Below are positions 7,901-17,104 of a stretch of DNA of 64,000 nucleotides, piece after piece. Below the pieces are notes generated by a model. It ran no database searches. It was not told where the DNA came from and saw nothing but the letters and a program-made list of their open reading frames with translations. Location: the NCBI GenBank assembly GCA_013306675.1, contig JABLUY010000047.1, forward strand, positions 62,001 to 126,000, in the 5' to 3' direction. The first letter of the stretch is position 1; the number at the start of each line of letters is the position of its first letter. Origin of the DNA: Thraustochytrium sp. TN22 (lineage: Eukaryota > Sar > Bigyra > Thraustochytrida > Thraustochytriidae). A program made the position numbers and the translations under genes.

Positions 7901-10787
7901 GATCGAGTTCCAGGCCGAGAAGCTCGGCGAGCGCGAACAAAGGCATGCGCAGGAGCGCGCCCAGGAGCACACCGCGAGCTCTGCACTCGCCAAGCGGCTC
8001 GAGGCGTACGGCGAGCAGCTGCAGAAGCGACTGCTCAGCGTGTCGGCGCGCGAGAAACGCCAAAAGACGCGCGAGCAGCAGCACAAGCAGCACAAGCAGC
8101 ACAAGCAGCACAAGCAGCAGGCAATCCTTGCGCAGTCCGGCGCACAAGCGCGCGAGACGGAGCGCACGGTGCGCGAGCTGATGCGCGAAGTGCGCGAGGT
8201 GCGTACGCAGCAGGAGCAGGGGTGGCGGCGAGAATTGGAAGACGTGGGCCGCGCACAAAAAGCCATGGAGGACCGCCTCTTGGATCAAACACGCGCCCTC
8301 GCGGAGCGGCAGCGCGAGGAGCTGGAGCGGCTGCACGCGACCATCCTCCGCGCGCAGAAGCAGGACCAGGATCTGGTCCTGCAAAAGATGGAGTCGCTCA
8401 TGGCAGACGGTCAGGGCACCGCGACGACTGCTTCGGCAAGCAACTTGGACGCCGAGCGCCAACGCATGCTGCAGGACCTGGCTGCGGAACGCGAGTCTCT
8501 GCACGCGCGGCAGCGGTGGGAGCGCGAGACGCTCGACCTGGAGCGACGCGAGCTAGACAAGCGCATCCGCAAGGAATGGGAGACGATTCGGGAAGAGCGG
8601 GTGTCCACGCTGCAGCGTAGCGAGCAGCTGGTTTCGCGGATCCACGAAGATCCGGGCGACGCCACGCAAACAGACGCCTCCCGCAAGGTTGATGCGCTCG
8701 TCAAGGATGCGGTGCGCGAGTTAGTGGACGAGAAGGCTCGCTTAGAGAGCGAGCTCGAAGAGCGCGCTCTGCAGCAGGCGCGCGACCACGAGCGTCTGGA
8801 CGCCGAGCGGCGCCGCATGGAGGAACAGCTCGCTAGCCACCGCGCCGCGATCGAGGCCGAACACGCGCGCCTCGAGGAGCGCTGGGCAGACCTTAATCGG
8901 GCCGCAGAGGAGGCCCGCGAGGAGTCGCGCAGAAATCAGCAGCAGGCCGAGTCGGAGCGAGCTGCGGTGGCGAGAGCGGCTGAGGTGCGCGCAGAAGGCG
9001 AAGCCCGTGAGGAGCAGCTCTGCGGTGCCGCTGAAGTGAGCCAGCATGCTGAGGTGAGCCAAGAGAGTACAATCTCTGCCCCGACGCATGCGGGCTTGCC
9101 CGTGACGCCGGTCGCCAAGAACAAGCCGACGGCGACGGCGACGGCAGCGACAGCAATGACGACAACCTCGGCGCGAAGTCCCACCGCGCCTCTGCAAGAG
9201 CTGCAATCCATGACACCCCTGCTCGTGGCGCGGGCGCGCTCGGCGCGGGAAGAGCTAGCCAAGGCAATTATGGAGAAGGAAGCTCTCGCTCAGAGCGCCT
9301 TTCGTGCGAGAGACCTTGTGGTGAATCTCGACCTCGTGCCCGAGGGTGGGCAGGAAGTCGCCAGCGACAACGAAAACAGGAAAGAAGGCGGCGGTGGCGA
9401 CGACGGCAACGACGACGACGACGACTTTGATGAGAATTATGAAGAGGGAGAGGGCGATGCACGCGGGATGGACGAGTCACCTCGGTCTGGGCCAGGCTCG
9501 GAGGCTGCGGCGAGCGCCGTTGGGACGAGCAGGCTGCAGCAGGGTGAGCCAAGCAGCGAAGTAGTCAGCGGAGAGGTGTCCCATGTGCGACAGGCGCAAC
9601 TGAGCCAGCTGGACACGCTGGACTCGCAAGTCAAGACGCTGCTGCACGCCGCGGAGGCAAGCATGCAACGTCTGAAGCGGCTGCATGCCCTGCTGGCCCC
9701 GATCGAGTCGGAGCACCTGACGGAGCCGCTCGGCCAGGATATGGTGGACGTGGCGACGGTGGCCGTAGAAGTTCAGGCGAGGGTCTTTGGGGAACGCGAG
9801 GAGCTCCTTGCGGATGAGGACCTCGTGCTCCCACTTGAGGTGCTCGAGGAGCTGCGTCAGGACGCTCTCACGGTACAGCGGCGTCAGGCCATTGTGGAGG
9901 AGCGTTTCCAGGAGCTCATCCAGCAGGCAAATCGACTCGTGCACCTGCAGCACCAGCGCGATATGCTCTACCACGACCACCGCCCTGCAGGCGTCGTGGG
10001 ACGACGCGATGCGGTGCACGGGAGCGCGTCGTCGTCCGTGTCTTCAGCCTCGAGCGCCTCCGGTGCGCTTCTGGGGGACGAAGCCCCATCCACGTACCAC
10101 GATCAGCTCGCCGATTGCCTTCAGATGCTGGAAAAGTCGCTCAAGACGAGGGAGGCTCTCCTGCACGAGGACGAGGTGGTTGATGCCAGTGGCTTTCGTC
10201 TGGCCAACGCCAGCTCCATGCGCCTGGACCACGAGGATGACGACGAAGAGGATGCGGACTACGACGAGGAGGAGGATTACGAGGATGGCGAGGATTACGA
10301 GGATGATGAGGGCTACGGAAGAGACGGCGAGGATGACGGTGACCACGTCATGTACAAGGTCCGCGCTGGCCAGAGTCGGGGTGACCCAGGCCGCTACGCG
10401 GACGACGACGACGTCGACGGCGACGACGGCGACGACGACGACGAGGAGGAGGAGGGCGAGAGCGAGGCGTCTGTGCGCACACCGCCGCAGCGTGACGGGA
10501 CCTGGCAAGGGCTCAGCTTGCACGATCTCGGGTCCGTACGGAATCGCTCGCCAGAAGCAGGGCCAGGGCCATACGCGGCCATGGGCGCCACAAGCGAGAG
10601 CCCTCCTGTGCTCGCCGTCGCGCATGATCGTGATCTGGACGAGGCGCTGCGTGCCTCGCAGCGCAGGCTCAATCTCAAGCTGCAGCAGCTGAGTCTAGAA
10701 ATTGCCATGCGCAGCGAGGATGACCCATCGTTGGCTCACCTCAACGCGGAGTTCGCCCGCGTCAAAGACGAACTGGAAGCGATGTGA
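4971..10787 (+). CDS. Very large coiled-coil protein with poly-Gln head and acidic tail
   Basis: A 1,938-residue protein that I do not recognise at family level. Residues ~1-90 are Gly/Ala-rich with a poly-Gln run. Residues ~125-1,430 are almost continuous heptad coiled coil rich in Glu, Ala, Arg and Gln. A KQH repeat lies near residue 1,040. A second helical block spans ~1,540-1,690. Two strongly acidic stretches lie near 1,470-1,500 and 1,750-1,840, and a short helix ends the protein. The architecture resembles scaffold proteins of centrioles, transition fibres or rootlets, but composition alone cannot identify it. The ATG at 4971 has an A-rich context (GGAAAAATGAAT); a second Met at residue 14 is an alternative start. 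It lies 283 bp downstream of Zwilch on the same strand. Confidence 0.85.
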   Translation: MNRGGRRRKPDYAMAGGAGAGAGTAEGGAGSSDARVDPGAACVDRSGEDEQGREQEQQQQQQQQQQQHQAAAAAAATAAGAGAGAGAAAQGADGEEGDISSVSIGSSWSDRRGVAPPRVGSLLARVGEAFELELLEEHRALLGRTDVLREEERLLVARLGGLQADTKRLEATSQRHQLEAAQAANALAKLREEAQRVSDAQRALSERLDAVREQEAVAQRRVREAEAVRAQLEAELHKAQDATARADARQREADAALADAVTQRDRQRHEAAVAKADLAKMRSDWEAAVRHERLELERKHSEAAQAELAAQARLREVEGLEANLEQRERALRDLRSLQIKVREEQFKLDASRTQMQADRETLAQEQACWRRDKGSLQELSQELAQARARLSRLAADAEQREALQQAQAQLAADRAHLETQAASLQRQAETLRKRAAAAARVDAERARLSDLVRSAKQELTDAVEARRKASQAESVARETERLLAKEREALRAERLAVANLDERAAHADARARDLNALEADLEAARHDLERDRAALAASAEELRAEDARQVARARELEELRVASNKHADDLDQDWARLQSESQAQEARWQELQAAQARVQAEVAEREAERAALADERARVETHASQVAVREAQIADRAQALERDQAALAEEQARFGAHCDAWRAEQAALKEEAEQTLAELLEERRQAEVQREELQELRERQAVLVAGLEERASRVDRDREAADARKEEAGQAEQRLALEQVEMKHLRQGLEAQKRELSDRQRELDALKEALAGERAELEQSRRALQDETALWRDADGALRDERDQLDRERLALEQREAAVERREHEASERVADCEASELALAQREQRLQAQREDLAHDRRALEARLDALKRAVAGEKRRATQRVTRARRLDVRVKEELRVASDALKQRLLEVQARESDLQAREDSLKGRAAAMDADKQRAAQRQRDLQRGLETKAQALRKLASDLRRRESSLAERTAAIEFQAEKLGEREQRHAQERAQEHTASSALAKRLEAYGEQLQKRLLSVSAREKRQKTREQQHKQHKQHKQHKQQAILAQSGAQARETERTVRELMREVREVRTQQEQGWRRELEDVGRAQKAMEDRLLDQTRALAERQREELERLHATILRAQKQDQDLVLQKMESLMADGQGTATTASASNLDAERQRMLQDLAAERESLHARQRWERETLDLERRELDKRIRKEWETIREERVSTLQRSEQLVSRIHEDPGDATQTDASRKVDALVKDAVRELVDEKARLESELEERALQQARDHERLDAERRRMEEQLASHRAAIEAEHARLEERWADLNRAAEEAREESRRNQQQAESERAAVARAAEVRAEGEAREEQLCGAAEVSQHAEVSQESTISAPTHAGLPVTPVAKNKPTATATAATAMTTTSARSPTAPLQELQSMTPLLVARARSAREELAKAIMEKEALAQSAFRARDLVVNLDLVPEGGQEVASDNENRKEGGGGDDGNDDDDDFDENYEEGEGDARGMDESPRSGPGSEAAASAVGTSRLQQGEPSSEVVSGEVSHVRQAQLSQLDTLDSQVKTLLHAAEASMQRLKRLHALLAPIESEHLTEPLGQDMVDVATVAVEVQARVFGEREELLADEDLVLPLEVLEELRQDALTVQRRQAIVEERFQELIQQANRLVHLQHQRDMLYHDHRPAGVVGRRDAVHGSASSSVSSASSASGALLGDEAPSTYHDQLADCLQMLEKSLKTREALLHEDEVVDASGFRLANASSMRLDHEDDDEEDADYDEEEDYEDGEDYEDDEGYGRDGEDDGDHVMYKVRAGQSRGDPGRYADDDDVDGDDGDDDDEEEEGESEASVRTPPQRDGTWQGLSLHDLGSVRNRSPEAGPGPYAAMGATSESPPVLAVAHDRDLDEALRASQRRLNLKLQQLSLEIAMRSEDDPSLAHLNAEFARVKDELEAM
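5131..5177 (+). repeat. CAG/CAA repeat encoding poly-Gln
   Basis: A run of CAG with a few CAA codons inside the coiled-coil gene encodes about 14 Gln and ends in His-Gln. It is followed by a GCG-rich poly-Ala stretch. Such a run is likely length-polymorphic. Confidence 0.9.
8081..8120 (+). repeat. 9-bp coding repeat (CACAAGCAG)n
   Basis: About four tandem copies of CACAAGCAG within the coiled-coil gene encode His-Lys-Gln repeats. They interrupt the heptad pattern, so this may be a flexible hinge. Confidence 0.85.
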
Positions 10788-11277
10788 CCGAAGAAGCGAA
10801 ATCAGGGGACTTTTGGCTGGTTTTGACTGATAGATAACGTTGAGTGACCAAGGACCGAGCTTTGGTTCCGGCGAGAGATTTGGGAGGCGCGACGAGGTCC
10901 TCAGCCACCTGCAACCTTTTGTGCGCGAGATCGAGCCAGGGGCGGTGCGTGACTGATGAGGTGGCCTGGCACCCGGTCTGCTCGACGCCATCCACGGCCG
11001 CGACGCCGCGAATCGCGAGGAGATTTGATGCCTTCCGTTGCTGGCTCGGCTGCTCAGCGTTGCCCATGGCGCTGGTCCAGGCGTCAAGCAGTTGCCCAAG
11101 CGCTGGTCCCAAGCACCTAGCAGGCCTCACAATTAGCCGGGGAGGGTTTGGTGCGCCCTGTACTCCATGCTGGCTGCGATAGCGCCCATACTCGCCCGTC
11201 TATGACCAACCACCATGCATCCACACATTCTTCAAAACGTATGATCCGCCGTCCGATTTCAACGTCGTCTTGGCCCA
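10788..11277. other. Convergent intergenic region
   Basis: 490 bp between the 3' ends of the coiled-coil gene and the minus-strand paralogue gene. It presumably carries both 3' UTRs. No gene, repeat or RNA structure recognised. Confidence 0.5.
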
Positions 11278-12414
11278 TCATAGGGTTCCACGCGGGTCCC
11301 AAAACCTGATGCTCTCGGAGGGAGGCACGCCGAAGCAGTCGAGGTAGGCCACGTAGGTCTCGAAGCGGCGCACGTGCTCGAGCGTCTCATTGCTGGTGTT
11401 GGCGTGCGGGTCGTGGTCCACGACGGTCTCGGCAATGGCTTCGCAGATGCGCGTGTACGCACGAGGCTGGAGGATGAGGTCGCGCCAGGCCGTGGCCAGC
11501 GCCGGCGCCGGTGAGAGGAGTAGGCGCTCGATGCCAGGGCGCTTCGCCTCGTCGCCCTTGATGTGTTTGATCACGAGGAAGCGGACAACCTCGACCTCGG
11601 CGCTAGTAAGCGAGCGAGCAAGTACCGCCTTGGCGGTGCTTGTGCCGGCGCGCAAGAGCCGCGCGGCCTTCTCCAGGGTTGTCTCCTCAGCCGGCCGCGC
11701 AAAGCCCCCGTCGGTGCGCTGCATCTTGCTCTTGGGCGGCTCGAGCTCCGATGCCGGGCCAGGTTTGCGCTTGGATTGCTGCGCGGCATCCAGCTCCTTC
11801 GTCTCGGCGACAAGCTCGTTCATGTCCCTTTTTGATGGCTTCTGGAAGCTGTCGTCTCCGCCGAGGCGGGGCGTCGCCTTGCCTTCCATTTCGGATGCCG
11901 GATGCGGCTGCGTCGAAACGGTGCTCTGGCCTGTAGTGAGGGAGCGAGCCGCGGCCCGAAACCAAAAGTTGGCTGGGTCCCATTGCATGCCACGGGCAAG
12001 CTCGCCCGCGCTCCTCCAACCGGTCTGCGACCAGCGCGGGCGCTTCAGCTGGCGTCTTGCGATGCTCTCTGCCACATGGAGCGACTTGGCGTCGACGATA
12101 CCGACCGCAATGGCTGCCCGAGCCGCCCTGCGAACGTCGAGGCAGGAGGGGTCCATGGGGCGATCGCAAGCCTCAAATAGACTATTGACCCGATGGCACA
12201 GGGACTTGGCGTCAGGGCCCGCGCCGTTTTCGCACTGGAAGGTAGCGCTCACGGCATCTGGCGAGCTGCATAGATCAAACTTCGCTCGGCACTCCTCCGG
12301 CGCCGGCGCCTGCCTGGCCAGGAGATCGGCAAGGGAGGATGCGGCTGCGGACGCCGCCGACTGCAGCGCCGAGGGCGACGCGGTGCCTGGCGTTGTTGTA
12401 CTTGGTGATGCTTG

Positions 12415-12463
<49 letters not shown>

Positions 12464-12786
12464 GCTGCTGCTGCTGCTGAAGAAGAAGAAGAAGAAGAAG
12501 AAGAACAGGAAGATGATGCGGGTGGAGATGCGGCAGAGCTCGTGCCAGACGCACAATGCTCCGCGGCTTGTCCTGTCAGCTCTTCTGGCGCTCGTGCCGG
12601 CCTCGGTAGACTCGTTGGGTTGGTCAAGGGGCTCGGTGCGGTCGGCGTGGTCGGGCCGGGCTCTCCGTCCCTCTCTGGTGCCTCGTCTCGCTGTGGAAGC
12701 TCAGCCATGACCCTCTCGAACATGCCCACGCGCTGTCTCACGAAGGCCCTGAAGCCCGCGGTGTTGTAGATCTCATGGTCAACCAT
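11278..12786 (-). CDS. Uncharacterised protist domain protein, long paralogue (WRDLILxP...DHDP family)
   Basis: A 502-residue protein. The C-terminal domain (~360-498) contains EVVRFLVIKHIKGDE, LSPAPALATAWRDLILQPRAY, ICEAIAETVVDHDPHA and a terminal YLDCFGVPPSESIRFWD. It is plainly paralogous to the next gene upstream. I recall similar WH-x(n)-Y-x(n)-C-x(n)-DHDP modules in uncharacterised algal and stramenopile proteins; no function is known to me. The N-terminal half is low complexity, with a poly-Ser then poly-Ala run (~100-135), then a Cys-containing segment of unknown type. The frame is open upstream of 12786 without an ATG. I chose the ATG at 12786 (MVDHEIYNTAG), which has a GCGCGCCATGG context. 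Confidence 0.75.
12413..12505. repeat. CTG / AAG trinucleotide repeats
   Basis: A plus-strand CTG/GCT run followed directly by an AAG/GAA run. On the minus strand, in the frame of the surrounding gene, these encode poly-Ser then poly-Ala. Likely unstable in length. Confidence 0.9.
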
Positions 12787-13155
12787 GGCGCGCACGATTC
12801 GTCGCCTGCGCCTCCTCTTACGCTGGCAGGCACCGGCAGAAGCTCTACGCAGGGGTTCGCGCGGCACGCCTGCCTGCTCCGCGCCGCCGGGCGGTTCGCT
12901 CGCGCTCTTGCCCTTGCCCTTGCTCTCGCCCACGCCAATCTCGCGCAGGCTCGCGCAGCGCTGCGGCAGAGTTCGCGCCTTGCTCGTTGTTCGGACTACC
13001 TAACTACCTGCTTGTGCGGTGCCCTGCGAACCACTGTCAAGGAAGAGAAGTAAACCAAGCTCGTTGACTGACAGTGATGCGCATGTTATGTAGTTCCGGA
13101 ACTTGCACGGCCGTAGGAATGTAATCGAAGCAGTCCAAATTCTTCTTGATTCTGA
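12787..13155. other. Intergenic gap between the two paralogues
   Basis: 369 bp between tandem minus-strand paralogues. It should contain the 3' end of the short copy and the promoter of the long copy. No element recognised. Confidence 0.5.
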
Positions 13156-13884
13156 TCAGCAACCCTGCGATTGCACCATGACAAAAATGGTGTCGCCATC
13201 TCCAACGCCACCGTCTGTAAGCAGCTGATTCCAAGCGCATATTTCCCCGTCAAATACGAGCCTTAGATCTGAGGGATTGACATCTCTTTGACGCGCGAAC
13301 CTCTCTGCAAGAAGACCGACTTTCCTATGCGGCTCAACTTGGAAGCTCACAACGTCATTGGTGTACCCGTCTTGAAAATGGACGGTAATGGGGTGGCGGT
13401 CGATCACGATGGGGTGGTCTTCGATCTTGACCGCTTTTGGTTTCTCATCCTGCTGTACCGGGCACCAAAGCCCTTCGAGCTCGACAGGAAGATCGCCGAA
13501 GAGCTCCGCGTACGCCTGAAAGGCCTCAGCGCGCCGCAGCTGCTTGGTCGTCTCGTGGTCAGCAGAAGCATCAGGGTCATGATCAATGGTTTGCCCAGCG
13601 ACGGCCTCACAAATCGCTTGGTACGCGCGGGGCCGCAGCATGAGGTCGTGCCAGGCAGCATCGAGCGCCGGCGTCGGCGAGAGTTTGAGGCGGTCCGCGC
13701 CGGGCGCCTTGACCTCGTCCCCCTTCATGCGCTTGATCACGAGAAAGCGGACCACCTCAGCCTCGGCCTCGATCAGGTTCCTCCCGAGTACCACACGCGC
13801 CGCCTTGAGTCCATCCAGGAGCAACCGCGCTGCCTCGCCGCGGTCGTCCCTGCGCTGCTTCTTGCGCACTTGCGTGCTCGACAT
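13156..13884 (-). CDS. Uncharacterised protist domain fused to a C-terminal SUMO-like (Rad60-SLD) domain
   Basis: A 242-residue protein with two parts. Residues ~14-150 repeat the domain of the neighbouring paralogue, with shared VVRFLVIK, KGDE, LSPTPALDAAWHDLMLRPRAY, ICEAV, DHDPDA and a Phe/Tyr-rich end. Residues ~165-242 look like a SUMO/Rad60 ubiquitin-like fold: an ITVHFQDG strand, a Val-rich strand, helix LLAERFARQRDV, LRLVFDGE, and GVGDGDTIFVMVQ. The protein ends in Gly-Cys rather than Gly-Gly, so it is a built-in ubiquitin-like domain and not a conjugated modifier. The ATG at 13884 is in a textbook Kozak context (GCCACCATG); no in-frame ATG lies upstream. The role is unknown, though the SUMO-like domain suggests SUMO-pathway binding. 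It is divergent from the first kinase. Confidence 0.8.
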   Translation of the reverse strand: MSSTQVRKKQRRDDRGEAARLLLDGLKAARVVLGRNLIEAEAEVVRFLVIKRMKGDEVKAPGADRLKLSPTPALDAAWHDLMLRPRAYQAICEAVAGQTIDHDPDASADHETTKQLRRAEAFQAYAELFGDLPVELEGLWCPVQQDEKPKAVKIEDHPIVIDRHPITVHFQDGYTNDVVSFQVEPHRKVGLLAERFARQRDVNPSDLRLVFDGEICAWNQLLTDGGVGDGDTIFVMVQSQGC

Positions 13885-14434
13885 GGTGGCGCTGCTTGGC
13901 GCGCGGGATGTTGCGGTTGTGCCTGCCTTCGCTCGCAAGCGCGTGGACGTGCGGTGCTCACGCTCGTGCCACGCGGTGCGGCGCTCTCGCCGCGCTCTCG
14001 CCGCGCTTGAAGCGCGAGCCGTGTCTGCCTGCCAGTGCAGGCTGATGCGGCGGTCACGACAGGCTTTAACGGCAACGATTACATCATCGTCATCATCAAT
14101 TTTGAGTTGTACGTGCACGATAACCAATGTCGTCGTCGTCGTCGCATAATCGCGTTCGTTGTCGTCGTGACGATCAAGAGACTCCCACTGCAGTGGCACA
14201 GGTCAATCGACGAGCTGCCGGTCAGGCCGGGGGAGCGCCCAAAGGCAGCCGGCCCGCGCTCGCGCCTGGCACCAGCGGCGGCGGCGGCGCCACGCCGCAA
14301 GCCCGGCGCCGTGGCCTCTGCTCGGTCTCCGGCGTGAGGCCCGGCGCAGCAACCGCGGCGCCCACGCCGGGAGGGGATCGCGTGGACGAGGGCGGCGTGC
14401 AGGCTGGCCAGCAGCGTGCAAGGGTGCGGCAGGC
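13885..14434. other. Divergent intergenic region with GTC/CAT-type repeats
   Basis: 550 bp between divergent starts. It contains short imperfect trinucleotide runs around 14083-14165 (ATC/TCG and GTC). A frame upstream of the SUMO-like gene is open here but has no ATG. Probable shared promoter; no motif recognised. Confidence 0.5.
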
Positions 14435-15673
14435 ATGGCGCAGGCGCTGGAGGAGGCGCTGAAGCAGACGCTGGCCGACGCGCTGCAGCGAGGGCCCGTG
14501 CAGGTGAGCCGAGATGCAGTGCTGCAGGCGCTAAATGTGGGCAACCAGCAGCGCCAGGCGGCGGTGCTCCTTCCCGAGGAGCAGACGCAGGTGGCACGGG
14601 CGCTCCGCGCGCTCGCCGCCTTCTCCGACCTTTGCAACCTGCACGCGGCAGCGGCTGCGGACGGCAGAGTCGAGGTGCTCACGGCGTACCTGGCGCGCCT
14701 GGTCGCGACGACCCGGGCCTGCGCGCTTTCAGGCCACCCAGAGCGCTTCGTACTGACCGATCTGGTCGCGCACGAGGCCTTTGAGGTGGATCGCCTGCTG
14801 CACCGTAATGACCGCGACGGGCGCGCGATCTTTGGCGCGTACGATGTGGCCCGGCAGCGACCGGTCATCATAAAGCAGGTGAGCAAGCGCCCCCTGCAGG
14901 GACGGTCCGCGGGCGAGCAGAACCAGATGCTCAAGCTCCTGCGGTCCGAGTTTGCCATGCAGGTGCTTCTGCGGCAGTTTGAGCACCGACATGTGCACTG
15001 CATGGAGCGCTACTTTGAGAACCAAGCGGACATCTTCATGCTGACGCCGTACGCTCAAATGAGCCTCTTGGATCTAGTCGCGGCCGATGGTATTCCTTCC
15101 GTGGCAGCGTTGCGCGACGTCTTCCTCCAGATGACTGACGCCGTGGCGTTTCTCTCGGGGCTCGGGCTCGTGCACCTGGACCTGAAGCTGGAGAACTTCG
15201 TCGTGGACCAGCTCGCGCCCAATCAGTTCGAAGTTAAGCTCATTGACTTTGGCTGGAGCAGGGCGACGCGACTCGTTGACCCGGCCGCCAGCCGCGCGTC
15301 CTGGCACGCGCAAGTCCTCTACAACGGGACCAAGATGTACATGTCGCCCGAGGCCTATGCGCGGCAGAACGTGCCCTTCGACTTGCACAAGGCGGACGTC
15401 TGGAGCCTCGGCGTCTGCTTCTTCATTACTGGCTGCAGGACCAAGCCGTTCGACTTTCCGCTGCTGCTCGATAAGGACTACCTGCGCATCTACCAAAAGG
15501 GCGCGGCGAGCGCCATCCGACGGTGTCGCGGTCGCCTTCTCGCCTCGGCCGATGCCTCTGCGCTCTGCTCGCTCGTCACCAACATGCTCGTCGTCGCGCC
15601 GCAGTCGCGCGCCTCCATCGGCCAGGTCTTCTCCACGTTGCAGGCCCTCGCCGCGGCCGACCGTCCGCACTAG
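14435..15673 (+). CDS. Protein kinase, first of two tandem paralogues (non-RD)
   Basis: A 412-residue Ser/Thr-type kinase. The N-terminal ~110 residues form a helical module shared with the next gene (LQRGPVQVS, then QAAVLLPEEQTQVARALRAL). The kinase fold follows: ATP lysine in VIIK (about residue 147), catalytic loop HLDLKLEN (~247-254), metal-binding DFG in KLIDFGWS (~271), SPE in place of APE, and DVWSLGVCFF. The glycine loop is degenerate. The HRD arginine is replaced (HLD), so this is a non-RD kinase that probably does not depend on classical activation-loop phosphorylation. The catalytic Asp, Lys and Asn are present, so activity is likely. I cannot assign a subfamily. The ATG at 14435 matches the paralogue's start by alignment. 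Confidence 0.88.
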   Translation: MAQALEEALKQTLADALQRGPVQVSRDAVLQALNVGNQQRQAAVLLPEEQTQVARALRALAAFSDLCNLHAAAAADGRVEVLTAYLARLVATTRACALSGHPERFVLTDLVAHEAFEVDRLLHRNDRDGRAIFGAYDVARQRPVIIKQVSKRPLQGRSAGEQNQMLKLLRSEFAMQVLLRQFEHRHVHCMERYFENQADIFMLTPYAQMSLLDLVAADGIPSVAALRDVFLQMTDAVAFLSGLGLVHLDLKLENFVVDQLAPNQFEVKLIDFGWSRATRLVDPAASRASWHAQVLYNGTKMYMSPEAYARQNVPFDLHKADVWSLGVCFFITGCRTKPFDFPLLLDKDYLRIYQKGAASAIRRCRGRLLASADASALCSLVTNMLVVAPQSRASIGQVFSTLQALAAADRPH

Positions 15674-15840
15674 CACCAGCACTGACGTGACATGAGCTCG
15701 CTGCCAGTGAGTGCCTGCCCGGCCCGGCCACCGTTTTTCGCTCACCATCATGATGTGACGATGGTCCCGGCCTTGGGGCCTCCTCGCGAACCTGCACGGC
15801 CTGCCATGGCCGGCTCCGCCCTCCTCGCGTCGCAGGGGTG

Positions 15841-15856
15841 CTAGCTAGCTAGCTAG
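15841..15856. repeat. (CTAG)4 palindromic tract
   Basis: Four perfect CTAG units, 168 bp after the stop of the first kinase. The tract is its own reverse complement and contains TAG in every frame on both strands. Confidence 0.95.
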
Positions 15857-16144
15857 TGCGTGCGTGGCCATGATGGCGAGCGCAATGCACGACGAGAGCC
15901 CGGCTGGCTCCTGCCTGACCTGCGCAACCAGCCGGACTCGGGCTCGGACCCAGCCTCAGGCTGCAGTGACGTGGTCATGATGGCACCGGCACAGCCCCGT
16001 GGCGCGCACGCGCGGCGGTCCCGGATTGGGGGACCGCGGTTGGAGAGCGGCCACGAGCGTCGCGCAGGGCCGGCAGCAGAGCGGCAACTGCACGGCGCGG
16101 TACGGCGCGGCGGCGGCGCTGCTGCCAGCTGCCGCGCGGCACGG

Positions 16145-16375
16145 CGAGCAGCGGGCGGGCGCGCCGGCCGGCCGGCGGGCGGGCGGGCGCGCGGGGGGGC
16201 GGGCGGGCGGGCGAGCTGGCTGGCTGTGCGTGTTCGAAATCGATTCTCCGGGCAGGCAGCCTGCCAGTCTCCAAGCGCGCGGCGCGCGCGGCGGCGCGCG
16301 GGCGGGCCAGCCGGCAGGCAGGCAGGCGGGCGGGCGGGCGGGCGGGCGGGCGGGCGGACGCGCGCCGCGCAGGAG
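16145..16375. repeat. (GGGC)n / (GGCA)n tetranucleotide arrays
   Basis: Two blocks of GGGC/GGCG tetranucleotide repeat (about 16145-16215 and 16310-16370) flank a less repetitive ~100 bp segment. Strongly G-rich on the plus strand, so G-quadruplex formation is plausible. Confidence 0.85.
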
Positions 16376-17104
16376 GCGCCGATCGCGGGCGCAGCGCCGA
16401 GACGAGACGAGCGCGCTCACGCAAGGCGAGGCGAGGCAAGCTTATCTTTGGAGTGCGGACATTGGAGAACAAGAAGGCGACTTCGTCTTGGCTGGGAGGG
16501 AGCGCGCGCTCGCTCCAGGGCGGCCGGTCGAAGCCTCTGGCCGCGCGAGCGCTCGGCGTGCGGTCTGCGAGGCGACTGGGGCCGTGACGGCGCTGCGGCC
16601 ACACAGCAGAGGTCGGGTCCGGGGAGCGAGCGAGTGGCTGGTGCCGCCACGGAACCAAGAACCTGGGAGGAACGTGGTCCGGCCGCGGCATCGCGGGCGA
16701 GGGCGCGAGGGAGGAAGCCCAGCGCAACAGGCAGGCGCGCAGACGAAGGGCGCTGAGGGCCTTCGGGAGTCGCCGCGCATCGATTTCGCTTCCAGAAGCG
16801 GTGGGCTGCGCTCACCTGGCCGCCACACGAGTTGGCGTCGGGTCTGGTTCTTGCCTCTGGTGCTCGTCATCACTCGGCATTGCTTTGGCCGCTGTTCTCC
16901 CCAGCCTGCCTTTCGGCTCGGTGGCTAGCCCAAGCTAGCTTGCTGGTAGGTCTACCTCGTCGCTGGCCCTCTAGAGAGCTAGCCGCAGCCCTAGAGCGAG
17001 CCGCAGCGCGGCGCGCGCGCGCCCGGCCATCTCGGGTGCCTGGTCAGAGAGCAAAGAGCAAAAGTAGTCGCGGCGGAAGCGTGGGCCGGCGTGCGACGGC
17101 GGCA

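Larger units (their letters stand above)
15674..17104. other. Intergenic region between kinase paralogues, GC-rich tetranucleotide repeats
   Basis: 1,431 bp. It holds a (CTAG)4 tract, long (GGGC)n arrays and a patch of CTAG-containing sequence at ~16920-16995. Long Pro/Arg/Ala-rich or Gly-rich open frames on both strands come from the repeats and show no domain. It must include the promoter of the second kinase. Confidence 0.6.

Noticed and set aside
15860-16928. Long open frames on both strands between the kinases
   Set aside because: They are products of (GGGC)n repeats (Pro-Pro-Ala-Arg or Gly-Gly-Arg runs) without any conserved segment.
16832-17104. N-terminal extension of the second kinase
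   Set aside because: The first paralogue begins at the position matching 17105, and the extension translates CTAG-rich and low-complexity sequence.
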